DNA of 64,000 nt from Haloechinothrix aidingensis (GTDB lineage Bacteria > Actinomycetota > Actinomycetes > Mycobacteriales > Pseudonocardiaceae): positions 1 through 64,000 of the forward strand of contig NZ_JACCKD010000005.1 of the NCBI RefSeq assembly GCF_013450155.1, written 5' to 3'. Numbering within the stretch: the first letter of the stretch is position 1; each line of letters opens with the position of its first letter. The position numbers and the translations under genes are program-made. This document shows, piece after piece, positions 37,077-45,996 of this stretch. The notes below the pieces were generated by a model. That model was given only the letters and a program-made list of their open reading frames with translations, did no database searches and was not told where the DNA came from.

Positions 37077-37320
37077 ACGGATCTAGTCCTTCCCCGCTCA
37101 CGACGTCCTGTTTCCGTCGAGACAACTTCCCGAGGAGCCCCCTCTTCGCTCCTCGAGGCGCGGGTGCGAAGCGACACCAGGTGTGGCCGTGCCGCGCTCC
37201 CACACCGGGGACGAACCCTTGCGCTGGGTGGCCGCACTCGCTGCAGGCCATCTCGTAGAGGGGGTAGAGCTTGATTGGCTCTGTGTCATCCGACTGTGGC
37301 GTGGCCTCGTTCGACGACAT
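37063..37320 (-). CDS. Small Cys/His protein between korA and korB (85 aa)
   Basis: Unrecognised. MACSECGHPAQGFVPGVG is followed by ARHGHTWCRF, a C-x2-C...H-x-H-x2-C set that could bind zinc or iron-sulfur; the end is basic, then acidic (GKLSRRKQDV, GLDPYDRD). It overlaps korA by 35 nt and korB by 14 nt, so it should be translated with them. It could be a maturation or docking factor for the oxidoreductase. Not part of the usual two-gene kor operon as I know it. Confidence 0.55.
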   Translation of the reverse strand: MSSNEATPQSDDTEPIKLYPLYEMACSECGHPAQGFVPGVGARHGHTWCRFAPAPRGAKRGLLGKLSRRKQDVVSGEGLDPYDRD

Positions 37321-39187
37321 GGCAGAACACCTCCTGGAGTTCTTCTGCTTTGAAGGGCTGGCCGGCGACCTTGGTGTGGCTGATGATGTCGACCAGGTAG
37401 CGCGCGCGCAGCAGCTGGGCGAGCTGGCCGAGGTTCATCTCGGGAAGGATCACACGGTCGTAGGCGGCCAGTATCTCGCCGAGGTTGGCAGGCAGGGGGT
37501 TGAGGTGGCGCAGGTGAACTTGGGCGATCGGCAGGCCCGCGGCTCGCACGCGGCGGCAGGCCGCGCCGATCGGGCCGTAGGTCGAGCCCCATCCGAGGGC
37601 GAGCACGCTGGCGTCGCCGGTCGGGTCGTCGACGGTGGCCTCCGGCACGGTGATGCCGTCGATCTTGGCCTGCCGCAGCCGCACCATGCGCTCGTGGTTG
37701 TCCGGGTCGTAGGAGATGTTGCCCGCGCCGTCCTGCTTCTCCAGGCCGCCGATGCGGTGTTGCAGGTCCGGGGTGCCGGGCAGGGCCCACTCGCGAGCCA
37801 GTGTCTCGGCCTCGCGGACGTAGGGCCAGAACTCGCCGGAGCCGTCGGTGGCGTTGGGCTCGGTGGCGAAGTCCACGCGCAGGTCCGGAAGGGTCTCGAC
37901 GTTCGGGACCAGCCAGGGTTCGGAGCCGTTGGCGATCGCCCCGTCGGAGAGCAGGAACACCGGGGTGCGGTAGACCAGCGCGATGCGGGCGGCTTCCAGC
38001 GCGGCATCGAAACAGTCGCCCGGTGAGGCCGGCGCCACGATCGGCACGGGGGACTCACCGTTGCGCCCGTGCATCGCCTGCAGCAGGTCGGCCTGCTCGG
38101 TCTTGGTCGGCAATCCCGTCGAGGGGCCCCCGCGCTGCACGTCGATCACGATCAGCGGCAGCTCGGTCATCACGCCGAACCCGACCGTCTCGGACTTCAG
38201 GGCCACCCCGGGCCCGGAGGTCGAGGTCACGCCCAGCGCGCCGCCGTAGGAGGCGCCGAGTGCCGCGCCGATACTGGCGATCTCGTCCTCGGCCTGGAAG
38301 GTGGTCACACCGAAGTTCTTGTGCTTGCTGATCTCGTGCAACACATCCGAGGCCGGGGTGATCGGGTAGGAGCCGAACATCACCGGAAGCTCGGACTGCT
38401 GCCCGGCGGCGAGGATGCCGTAGGCCAGCGCGAGGTTACCGGTGATCTGCCGGTACGTGCCGGACGGCAGCGACGCCGGGGCGACCTCGTAGGTCGTGGC
38501 GAACGACTCGGTGGTCTCGCCGTAGTTCCACCCGGCCCGGAACGCCAGCACGTTGGCCTCGGCCAGCACCGGCTTACCCGCGAACTTCTCGCGCAGGAAC
38601 CGCTCGGTGCCCTCGGTCGGGCGGTGGTACATCCACGACAGCAACCCCAGGGCGAACATGTTCTTGGCGCGCTCGGCGTCCTTCTTGCCCAGGCCCGTCT
38701 CCTCCAGGGCACCCTTGGTCAGCGTGGACATCGCCACGTGATGCACGGTGTAGGGCTCGAGCGAGTCATCGGCCAGCGGGTCGCTCTCGTAACCCACCTT
38801 GGTCAGGTTCCGGGAGGTGAACTCGTCGGTGTTGACGATCACCGTCCCGCCACGCGGCACATCACCGATGTTGGACTTCAACGCGGCCGGGTTCATCGCC
38901 ACCAGCACATCCGGCCGATCGCCAGGGGTCAGGATGTCGTAGTCGGCGAAATGCAGCTGGAACGACGACACACCGGGCAACGTGCCCTGCGGCGCCCGGA
39001 TCTCCGCCGGGAAGTTCGGCAACGTCGCCAGGTCATTACCGAACGCGGCGGCCTCCGAGGTGAACCGATCGCCCGTCAACTGCATACCGTCGCCGGAGTC
39101 GCCGGCAAACCGCACCACAACCCGCTCCAGGCGAGTCACCTCAGTAGAACGGCTTGCACGCAGTGCCGTGGAATCATCGGTGGTCAT
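37286..39187 (-). CDS. korA: 2-oxoacid:ferredoxin oxidoreductase alpha subunit with fused gamma domain, KorA type (633 aa)
   Basis: Residues 1-200 form the gamma domain (VVRFAGDSGDGMQLTGDRFT, FPAEIRAPQGT). The alpha domain starts near 240 (FGSYPITPASDVLHEISKH, QAEDEIASIGAALGASYGGA, TSTSGPGVALKSE, DVQRGGPSTGLPTKTEQADL), with a C-terminal transketolase-like domain (LALGWGSTYGPI, HLRHLNPLP, LPEMNLGQLAQLLRARYLVD). Makes acyl-CoA from 2-oxoacids with reduced ferredoxin; supplies electrons for the window's ferredoxin enzymes or TCA function. The stop at 37286 lies inside the next gene. A long inverted repeat sits 85 bp upstream. Confidence 0.94.
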   Translation of the reverse strand: MTTDDSTALRASRSTEVTRLERVVVRFAGDSGDGMQLTGDRFTSEAAAFGNDLATLPNFPAEIRAPQGTLPGVSSFQLHFADYDILTPGDRPDVLVAMNPAALKSNIGDVPRGGTVIVNTDEFTSRNLTKVGYESDPLADDSLEPYTVHHVAMSTLTKGALEETGLGKKDAERAKNMFALGLLSWMYHRPTEGTERFLREKFAGKPVLAEANVLAFRAGWNYGETTESFATTYEVAPASLPSGTYRQITGNLALAYGILAAGQQSELPVMFGSYPITPASDVLHEISKHKNFGVTTFQAEDEIASIGAALGASYGGALGVTSTSGPGVALKSETVGFGVMTELPLIVIDVQRGGPSTGLPTKTEQADLLQAMHGRNGESPVPIVAPASPGDCFDAALEAARIALVYRTPVFLLSDGAIANGSEPWLVPNVETLPDLRVDFATEPNATDGSGEFWPYVREAETLAREWALPGTPDLQHRIGGLEKQDGAGNISYDPDNHERMVRLRQAKIDGITVPEATVDDPTGDASVLALGWGSTYGPIGAACRRVRAAGLPIAQVHLRHLNPLPANLGEILAAYDRVILPEMNLGQLAQLLRARYLVDIISHTKVAGQPFKAEELQEVFCHVVERGHATVG

Positions 39188-39271
39188 CAGTGAAGAGCTC
39201 TCGCTTTCCCGATAGGTGCGGCCTCGCTGCCTTGCGTGTCCCTAGTTGGCCGCTTCCTCGCTGAACGCATG

Positions 39272-39303
39272 CATTAACCTAATGCCTACAGGTTAGGTTA
39301 ATG
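39272..39303. promoter_or_regulatory. 11-bp perfect inverted repeat upstream of korA
   Basis: CATTAACCTAA (39272-39282) and TTAGGTTAATG (39293-39303) are exact complements separated by 10 bp. It is positioned 85-116 bp before the korA start, as an operator would be. Its core CTAATGCCTACAGGT is nearly repeated at 40387 in the P450 promoter. Confidence 0.6.
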
Positions 39304-40360
39304 TGTGCACGGCGAGCAAGGCATTCGTGTGCCTGAGGTCATCTGTGTGTCTGACGTCATCGCAAGTGCACCAGCGACGCCAGACCCCTGAATCGCCTGC
39401 ACGCTCCGGTCCAACCGCTAGCCGGATCGGCACCGAAATCCGGCGTCGATACACGGTTTGACCTGGACGATGACAGCGTCGGGCTCGGAGGTGACGATCC
39501 GAACGAGGCGGCCTGCTCGGTGAGCAAGGCGTCGCCGGCGGCTCCCACATTGATGACGTCTTCCGGCGAGTACGTCTGCCAGGTAAGCGCATCAGCGGCA
39601 CCTGGAAGCAGGTGCTATTCCGCGCCACCCCGGAATCGGGCACTGGACAGATTGATCTCGATCATCTATCCGATCGAGCAAGGTTCCCGCCAGCCGTTGC
39701 GAGACGCTTCTCGACCGCGGGCAACGGCTTCCCGATGTGAACGCCCATGCCTTTCGCGGCAGTGATAGCCGCCGGGAACCGGTACCGACCTCACACGACG
39801 GTCAAAATCTTACTTCGGGACAGCGAGCCCGGTGGTCCTCCGGCACCTACCTAGCCGACATCGCACGTCAACTCCGCCGGATGTGGAGTATAATGTTGAC
39901 TGTGAGCGACGTCAACAGGACTACGCCCACTCACCATCCCGCGGCCGCGGACGATAGTCTCGGTCGTCACCGCATCCGCAACGGCCAAGCCGTGATCGTC
40001 ACCCTGCGGTAGCGGCAGGTTCGCCGCTCGCCGGACTGATCGGCCACATCGGCAGCTACCCTCCGCGGCCATCACACGGCCACGAGCGCCGTGGCGGGAT
40101 ACTGACCCGGCCGCGAGTACTGCGCACCCCGCCCTGACTACGCGCTCATCATCACCATGACGTGCCAAACCGTACACGGGACCCGACCCCACCGCCCCGT
40201 GCCACGGACCCGGTGCGACAGGCGAGGTCAGTTACCTGCCCTGGCACCGAGGAAAGATCAATACCTGCTCCAATGGCCCGAACGCCGCCACCAACTCGCA
40301 GACTCGGGTCAGAGACCCTACCAAGCCGGCGGAGATCGAAGCTGACGTGACCTGGGCGTA
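39304..40360. other. About 1.05 kb without a recognisable gene
   Basis: Open frames on both strands are short, Arg/Pro/Ser-rich and match no family I can name; stop codons interrupt any longer reading. Probably decayed mobile DNA. No tRNA-like or repeat structure was seen. Confidence 0.45.
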
Positions 40361-40403
40361 TTGACAATCGCTTCGCCTGGGCTAGACTAATGCTTATAGG
40401 TAC
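40361..40403 (+). promoter_or_regulatory. Sigma-70-type promoter of the P450-SDR-SRPBCC operon with operator-like core
   Basis: TTGACA (40361-40366), 16-bp spacer, TAGACT (40383-40388), followed by CTAATGCTTATAGGTA from 40387, closely similar to the centre of the inverted repeat upstream of korA. The leader to the TTG start is about 165 nt and includes a small hairpin (CACTGGC-CGCCAGTG). Confidence 0.6.
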
Positions 40404-40563
40404 CGTCGGACGCCTCGCGTGGGCGTGGAGATGCCCGTATGGTAATGCGCTTACCTGAACGGGGTCCCGTAGACCTTCACTGGCCGCCAGTGAGTCGGCG
40501 TTAATAACTCTATGTCGATCCGTTTTGCCGGAAGTGTGGACGCTTCCGTGAAGGGAGTTTATC

Positions 40564-41811
40564 TTGGCCACGTCACCGAAGCGGCCTGAGGATTTCAAGT
40601 TCGCGTCCCCCGAAGTTAATGCTTGCCCCTATCCCTTTTACGCCGCAGCGCGCTCTGAGTGCCCAGTATATGAGATTCCCGGCCAGAAGAACACCTATCT
40701 GGTCAGTCGATACGAGGATGTTCAGTACGCTGCCAACACTCCTGAGCTGTTCTCCAGCCACCGGCCAGCGTTCGGAGCCGGAGATCCTGAGATGGAAGCG
40801 ATCGCGGAGGAAGGATACCCGATGGTCCCGGCGATCGTGACTAACGATCCACCGGAACACACTCGCTTTAAGAGGCTGGTGAACCGGCCATTTACCCTTC
40901 GTTCGGTTAAGCGCCAGGAGCCCGCGATGGCCGATAGGGTGGATAAGCTTATTGATTCGTTCATCGACGACCGTTCGGTCGAGTTGATGGATCAGTTCGC
41001 CAAGCCGTTTCCTACGCACGTCATCGGAGATTTCCTTGGCGTTCCTGAGGAGGATCAGAAACGCTATTTTCAAAGATGGGCCGATGATATCGCTGACTCG
41101 GTGTCACTGCAGATCACGAGAGAACGTGCGCTGGAGTGCAAGCGTAGTCTTGTCGAGATGCAGAAGTATTTCGCTCAGCTGATCGAGGAACGCAAGTTGA
41201 ATCCGGGTGACGACCTGATCAGCGATATGGTCACCGCGCGGAGCGAAGACGATAATCCGCTGGATGTTCCGGAGATCCTGGAGCTTATTCGAAACTTTGT
41301 TGCGGGCGGCGTGGAGAGCACCGCAAGTCTAATTGGTTCTGCGATGTATCACTTGCTGCTGAACCCACAGCAGCTTGATTCCGTCTACAACGACCATTCC
41401 CTGATACCGCAAATGCTGGAAGAGGCGTTGCGTCTTGAGGCGCCCGTTCAGTGGAATCCTCGGCTGATCGAGCGAGAAGATGTGAGTCTGCGAAGCGTAC
41501 AGCTTCCGCAGAATTCTCGGGTCATGCTCGGGTGGGCTGCGGCGAATCATGATCCAGAGGCATTTGGCGACGATGCCGATGAGTTCAACATTTTCCGAAA
41601 GGATCCTCACAAGCACCTTTCGTTGGGCAGCGGTATTCATACTTGCTTGGGCGCGACGCTTGCGCGGAGCGAAGGCCGCATTGCTTTCGAGCGCCTCTTC
41701 ACGCGGTTGCGTGACATCAAGCTGGCTGTGCCTGCCGATGAGGTTACCTACGTCGGCGCGTTCACCCGTCGGCTGGATCGATTGCCACTGGAGTTCGACA
41801 TCGCCGCATGA
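40564..41811 (+). CDS. Cytochrome P450 monooxygenase (415 aa)
   Basis: I-helix AGGVEST (247-253), K-helix EALR (287-290), heme loop LSLGSGIHTCLG with Cys361; the usual Phe at the loop start is Leu352. TNDPPEHTRFKRLVNRPFT is the C-helix region. The TTG start at 40564 is chosen because GAAGGGAG sits just upstream and homology begins there. First gene of an operon with an SDR and an SRPBCC protein. Lower GC codon use than the mce genes. Likely hydroxylates a hydrophobic substrate that the SDR then oxidises. Confidence 0.92.
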   Translation: MATSPKRPEDFKFASPEVNACPYPFYAAARSECPVYEIPGQKNTYLVSRYEDVQYAANTPELFSSHRPAFGAGDPEMEAIAEEGYPMVPAIVTNDPPEHTRFKRLVNRPFTLRSVKRQEPAMADRVDKLIDSFIDDRSVELMDQFAKPFPTHVIGDFLGVPEEDQKRYFQRWADDIADSVSLQITRERALECKRSLVEMQKYFAQLIEERKLNPGDDLISDMVTARSEDDNPLDVPEILELIRNFVAGGVESTASLIGSAMYHLLLNPQQLDSVYNDHSLIPQMLEEALRLEAPVQWNPRLIEREDVSLRSVQLPQNSRVMLGWAAANHDPEAFGDDADEFNIFRKDPHKHLSLGSGIHTCLGATLARSEGRIAFERLFTRLRDIKLAVPADEVTYVGAFTRRLDRLPLEFDIAA

Positions 41812-41900
41812 CGCACTCGCCCTGACCGCCGAAGTGATGCGACCCGCGACGGAAAACGTGGGTGGACGATGGTCGAACCTATGCCGAAGGAGAACATTTG

Positions 41901-42740
41901 ATGCGTTTGGATAAGAAGGTCGCGATCGTCACCGGTGGAGGCGCCGGGCTCGGTCGGCAGTCAGCATTGCTCTTCGCTGAGGAGGGCGCAAGCGTGGTGA
42001 TCGCGGACCGGAACGCGCAACGAGCGGACCAAGTGGCCGCGGAGATCACCGATAAGGGCGGGTACGCCATCGGTGTGGAGACGGACGTTTCCAGCGAGGA
42101 TCAGGTCGAAGCGATGGTGGATCGCACAATGGGGACATTCGGTAAGCTCGACATCCTGTTCTGTAACGCAGGAATACCGGCTCCCCGTACAGCGTTCGAA
42201 GATCAAAACGTCGACGAGTGGCGTAAGGTACTCGATGTGAATATCATCGGCTACTTGACATGTATCAAGTATGCTATTCCACGGTTGCGTGAAAATGGTG
42301 GCGGCGCGATTCTCACCTGCTCATCGGGAGCAGCGATTTCGGCGGTACCTGGCGTACCCGTGTATTCGGCCACAAAAGGAGCGATCAACGCGATGACCCG
42401 GGCGTTCTCTCTGGATCTCGGCGCTGACAACATTCGCGTGAACGTGCTCTGTCCCATGGGTGGTATGTCAGCCAACTTTTACCGCAACCCGGACGACCCG
42501 CTCATCGACGAGAACACTCTGTACGTCGACTACAAACCAGAAGACTCACCCGGACCGTTGCACCGACCCAATCCACCGCGGCTGATCGACCACGCCCGGG
42601 CCGCTCTGTTCCTCGTCTCCGACGAGGCGGCGTGGGTGACGGGCGTAGAGCTCCGCACGGACGGTGGTATGGCGGTTCGTCCGCAAGTCGACGTCGAAGG
42701 CACGATCCGAGCCTACGAGACCGCGAAGTTCGTGTCGTGA
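41901..42740 (+). CDS. Short-chain dehydrogenase/reductase (279 aa)
   Basis: Classical SDR: cofactor motif TGGGAGLG (11-18), Asp in DVSSEDQ, NAG (89-91), catalytic Tyr155/Lys159 in YSATKGA with Ser before it (TCSSGAA). ATG 41901 follows GAAGGAG; the in-frame ATG at 41862 lacks a site. Would oxidise the alcohol formed by the P450 to a ketone or aldehyde with NAD(P). 89 bp after the P450 stop. Confidence 0.93.
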   Translation: MRLDKKVAIVTGGGAGLGRQSALLFAEEGASVVIADRNAQRADQVAAEITDKGGYAIGVETDVSSEDQVEAMVDRTMGTFGKLDILFCNAGIPAPRTAFEDQNVDEWRKVLDVNIIGYLTCIKYAIPRLRENGGGAILTCSSGAAISAVPGVPVYSATKGAINAMTRAFSLDLGADNIRVNVLCPMGGMSANFYRNPDDPLIDENTLYVDYKPEDSPGPLHRPNPPRLIDHARAALFLVSDEAAWVTGVELRTDGGMAVRPQVDVEGTIRAYETAKFVS

Positions 42741-42840
42741 ACACGGATCCACCTGTCCCGAAGCATTTTATTCGAGGGAACCGGACCCTACTGCCGGCCA
42801 CACCCCAATCGCAGCGTGCGTATATCAGGAGACCAGTTCC

Positions 42841-43272
42841 ATGAGTAACGTGACAACCAGGGCCACCTTCGTCTCAGCTCCACCCGATAAGGTTGCCGCT
42901 GTCATCACCGACTTGGAGTCCTATCCTTCCTGGCAGAAGGAAATGCAATACGTTGAGATATTGACGAAGGACGACCAATCAAGGCCGGTCAAAGTGAGAT
43001 TCGATATATCGGCTATGGGACAAGAAGCCAGCTACACCGCAGTATTCAGCTATCCCGAGGAGGGCGTGATCGAGTCCCACCTCCTCGAGGGCGACATGAT
43101 AACCAAACAAGATCAGCGCTACGTACTGTCACCTACGAACGATGGAACCGAAGTCAGCTACACGCTCGAACTCGACGTCAAGTGGCAAGTACCCGACGTC
43201 ATGCTCAAAGCAATCATAAATAAAGGAATCAAGACCAACCTCGACGGCATAAAGAAGCGATCCGAAACATAA
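42841..43272 (+). CDS. SRPBCC (START-like) ligand-binding protein (143 aa)
   Basis: Polyketide-cyclase/CoQ-binding-like fold: TRATFVSAPPDKVAAVITDL, YPSWQKEMQYVEIL, then beta strands (VKVRFDISAM, YTAVFSYPEEG) and a final amphipathic helix (MLKAIINKGIKTNLDGIKKR). Binds a hydrophobic ligand in a cavity; in an operon with P450 and SDR it may hold or deliver substrate. ATG 42841 follows CAGGAG. Confidence 0.85.
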   Translation: MSNVTTRATFVSAPPDKVAAVITDLESYPSWQKEMQYVEILTKDDQSRPVKVRFDISAMGQEASYTAVFSYPEEGVIESHLLEGDMITKQDQRYVLSPTNDGTEVSYTLELDVKWQVPDVMLKAIINKGIKTNLDGIKKRSET

Positions 43273-43357
43273 CCCGCGCAATTCAGAACCAATGGCCCTG
43301 CGACACACATCACAAAAGGAAATAGACACTGACTCGGAACGCGCCTCGTCGTTGGAA

Positions 43358-43389
43358 CGGCTAATCCGGCGCAGCAGCCGGATTAGCCG
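43358..43389. terminator. Strong hairpin between convergent genes
   Basis: CGGCTAATCCGGC, loop GCAGCA, GCCGGATTAGCCG: a perfect 13-bp stem between the SRPBCC stop (43272) and the TetR stop (43392). No long T tract follows, as is common in actinobacteria. It can serve both directions. Confidence 0.75.
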
Positions 43390-43391
43390 CT

Positions 43392-43997
43392 CTAACCTGA
43401 CCGGAACGCGGGAAGGACAAATGTGCGGATCATCGACCTGTACTCGTCTGCAGTATTCTGATCACGTTCCATAAGGCGCATCAACATCAGCCCGACCTCG
43501 GCAAGCCAACGGTAAACTTCACGGGTATCCAATTCTGCCGACATCTCCCCGCGTTGCACCGCGGCATCGAGATAGCCGCCCCAGAACTCTCGGGCGAAAT
43601 CTGCTGCCGACCCTGTCGAGTCGAGAACATCCGTCAACTCCGAGTCGTCCATTTTCACGAGATGCCGGGTAAACGGATCGCGCCGCCCGTGGTCAGCCAC
43701 GTAAAGCAATCCCTCGACAAGCGCATCTTCGAACGTTGGCTGTTGCTCAATGAAACGGTGCGCTCGTTCATTGAGCGCCCGTGAGTGCTCGGCCATCAAG
43801 GCGATTAGCAGATCTTCACGATCCTGAAAGTAGCGGTAGACGCTGGGACGTGAGATCCCCGCCTCCCGTGCGATGTCGTCCATCGTAGTCTTCCGGATGC
43901 CATGTCGATCGATGCATCGCTCGGCAGCCCTCATGAGCTGCTCCCGTGCCTCATCGGGGCCTTTTCCGAGACTACTTCGCGGGGACCTGCGTGCCAT
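43392..43997 (-). CDS. TetR-family transcriptional regulator (201 aa)
   Basis: N-terminal helix-turn-helix (TTMDDIAREAGISRPSVYRY FQDRE region, 38-60) after a basic start; helical ligand domain with EDALVEGLLYVADHG and EVYRWLAEVGLMLMRLMERD. Convergent with the P450 operon across a terminator; likely its regulator, possibly binding the CTAATGC-type site. ATG 43997. Confidence 0.9.
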   Translation of the reverse strand: MARRSPRSSLGKGPDEAREQLMRAAERCIDRHGIRKTTMDDIAREAGISRPSVYRYFQDREDLLIALMAEHSRALNERAHRFIEQQPTFEDALVEGLLYVADHGRRDPFTRHLVKMDDSELTDVLDSTGSAADFAREFWGGYLDAAVQRGEMSAELDTREVYRWLAEVGLMLMRLMERDQNTADEYRSMIRTFVLPAFRSG

Positions 43998-44049
43998 GCA
44001 TCGATGTTACAAGATTCGTGTTCGTGTCCGCGTATCGGCCCGACGATGC

Positions 44050-44606
44050 GGGATAGTTGTCGCGGGGAACGAGCACAGGATGCTGGCGCCACACGTCGCC
44101 GGCTCGTCCAGCTGTGGTGTGTTCCGGGGTTGGCGGAGTCGGGTTGGTGGATCTCATACCGCAGCCACCAGTCGGGTGCCTGGAGTCGGTGGTGCCACCG
44201 GGCGCGGGCTGGCGGCTGGCATGGCCGTGCCCAGCGCGTTCGTCGCCGGTGCTGAGGTGGGTGACGAATCGTTCGGCCATTCCACCACGCGACGGGAGTG
44301 GTCATCGAGCACGAGCGCTTCCTCTCTTGGGGTACTACCTCTCGTATCAACTCGATGCCCCGCTGGACCGCACGCAACTCGGTCTTCAACTCGACAATCC
44401 GACACTTGGCTACGACCGGCTCGGCCTTCGCGACGCTGGTCAGGCCCGGCTCGAGACCGCGGTCGCTACGCTCCCGCCGACACCACGTGTAGCTCGATTG
44501 ATCACTGAATCCCTGGTCACGTAGCACATCGGCCAGCGGTCGACCGGCCTCTACCAGGTCCAGAACTTTACACCGGAACTCCGCCGAATACCCACGTCAT
44601 CCCATG
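44050..44606 (-). pseudogene. IS3-family element remnant (orfA and part of orfB)
   Basis: orfA part: YSAEFRCKVLDLVEAGRPLA (near 44590), SYTWCRRERSDRGLEPGLTS and RIVELKTELRAVQRGIELIR. Then a shifted frame gives VLDDHSRRVVEWPNDSSPTS, the region around the second catalytic Asp of orfB, with most of orfB deleted. No terminal repeats found. Confidence 0.75.
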
Positions 44607-44759
44607 CCACTCTCCGTTCACGGCCGAGTGGCACACAGTCCAACAACTCACCACCGGGCAACCCGAGACACACCGGGGCGGTTCAGGAGTCACATCAGGC
44701 GCCGAGCGGCTGGCGCTAACCCTGCCAGCCGGCCCCAAGCCAGCCATCATCCACACTTC

Positions 44760-45270
44760 CAGGTGGTTCAAGACCTGCGACATCCACAGATCGGTACCCC
44801 GAGACCGAGGTCGCGACGGCGCTCACCAGCCTCCAAAACGACGTCGACGAGCAACGGAACCCACGTACCAAGGCGACCGCCAGCCAACTACTGGACAGAT
44901 ACCTGAACGTCACCACCGTCGACCCCGCCACGATGCGCGGCTTCATGGGCTACTACGGGAACCACATCAAGCCGCTGCTCGGCGAGACTCAGGTTGGCAA
45001 CATCGACGCGCACGTGCTCGATTCGTTCTACGCGAAGCTACGCCGATGCCGCTCCCATTGCGACGGCAGGAAACGGGTCGACCACCGGACAGGAAAGCCG
45101 CACAGATCCGTACCGAGGCCGGAGACGATCCGGACCGGGCCACGCTGATCTGGCTCGCGATGACCACCGATGCACGTCGCGGTGAGCTATGCGCGCTGCA
45201 CTGGCGCAACGTCGACCTGACACTGAGACGATCTCCGTACAACGGAGCATCGACCAGGCACGACGGAAGC
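44760..45270 (+). pseudogene. Tyrosine-recombinase integrase remnant of an integrative element
   Basis: PETEVATALTSLQNDVDEQR NPRTKATASQLLDRYL and GNHIKPLLGETQVGNIDAHV belong to the SAM-like core-binding domain; LRRCRSHCDGRKRVDHRTG is the Cys-containing insert common in actinomycete element integrases. After a deletion and frameshift near 45110 come TLIWLAMTTDARRGELCALHW (first catalytic Arg) and TISVQRSIDQ-like sequence, then loss. The catalytic Tyr is absent. Confidence 0.8.
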
Positions 45271-45431
45271 AGCCGTAGCGCGGCCGATACCTCCTCGCCG
45301 GTGGGATCGACACCGAGTAACGGCAGCACCTGCGGCGGGTTGACCACCGGGGTGAGCCGGTCGCCGCGACCACCGCCGCCACGGTGCGGGCCGAGACGCG
45401 GTGAGCCAGATACGTCGGTTAGTAAGCGGCC

Positions 45432-45987
45432 GTGCGCAGCAACGCGGTCGGAAACGCCAGCACACCCAGCGACGGGGCCGCTGGCCAGACCGTGTGGCTG
45501 CCCGTCGAGACAACCACTGCGGTGCTCATCACGCGACAGGCGCGGCAACGGCTGGACCTGGACCGCGAGATCAAGGACACCGGCCCGCTCATCCGCGACC
45601 GCTTCCGAACCCACCCGTAAGACGAGACCATTGAGTCGCTGCCCGACCTCGGCCCGATACTGGGAGCGGAGTTCGTCGTGGCAACCGCCTGGCCTCCTAC
45701 GTCGGGCTCGTGCCCGTGCCGCATGATCCCGGCCGCGTCACCGGCAACCTGCGCCGACCCAAGCGCTATAACCTCAGCCTTAACCGAGTGTGCTACACGG
45801 CCTGTCCAGCATCAAAACCGGCGGAACCTCGCGCACCTTGCACGGCAACAAACGCGGCGAACGACTGATCCACATCCGCACTGTTTTCGCCCTGGCCAGA
45901 TGCCTCGTCGACGTACTGCGGACGCTGCTGCGCGACAGCCGGCCGTTCACCCCAACCGCGCCACAACCGATCAACACGGCAGCTTGA
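45432..45987 (+). pseudogene. IS110-family transposase C-terminal remnant
   Basis: LDLDREIKDTGPLIRDRFRT, a stop, SLPDLGPILGAEFVV, then in other frames LASYVGLVPVP-like and TGNLRRPKRYN-like blocks and GRSPQP: the C-terminal helix-hairpin region of IS110 transposases. The DEDD half is gone. Confidence 0.7.
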
Positions 45988-45996
45988 CGCGATCAT

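Noticed and set aside
38069-39193. Long open frame (374 codons) on the plus strand across korA
   Set aside because: It is antisense to the clearly homologous korA gene; GC-rich third positions keep the opposite frame open. Composition is His/Gly/Arg-rich with no domain.
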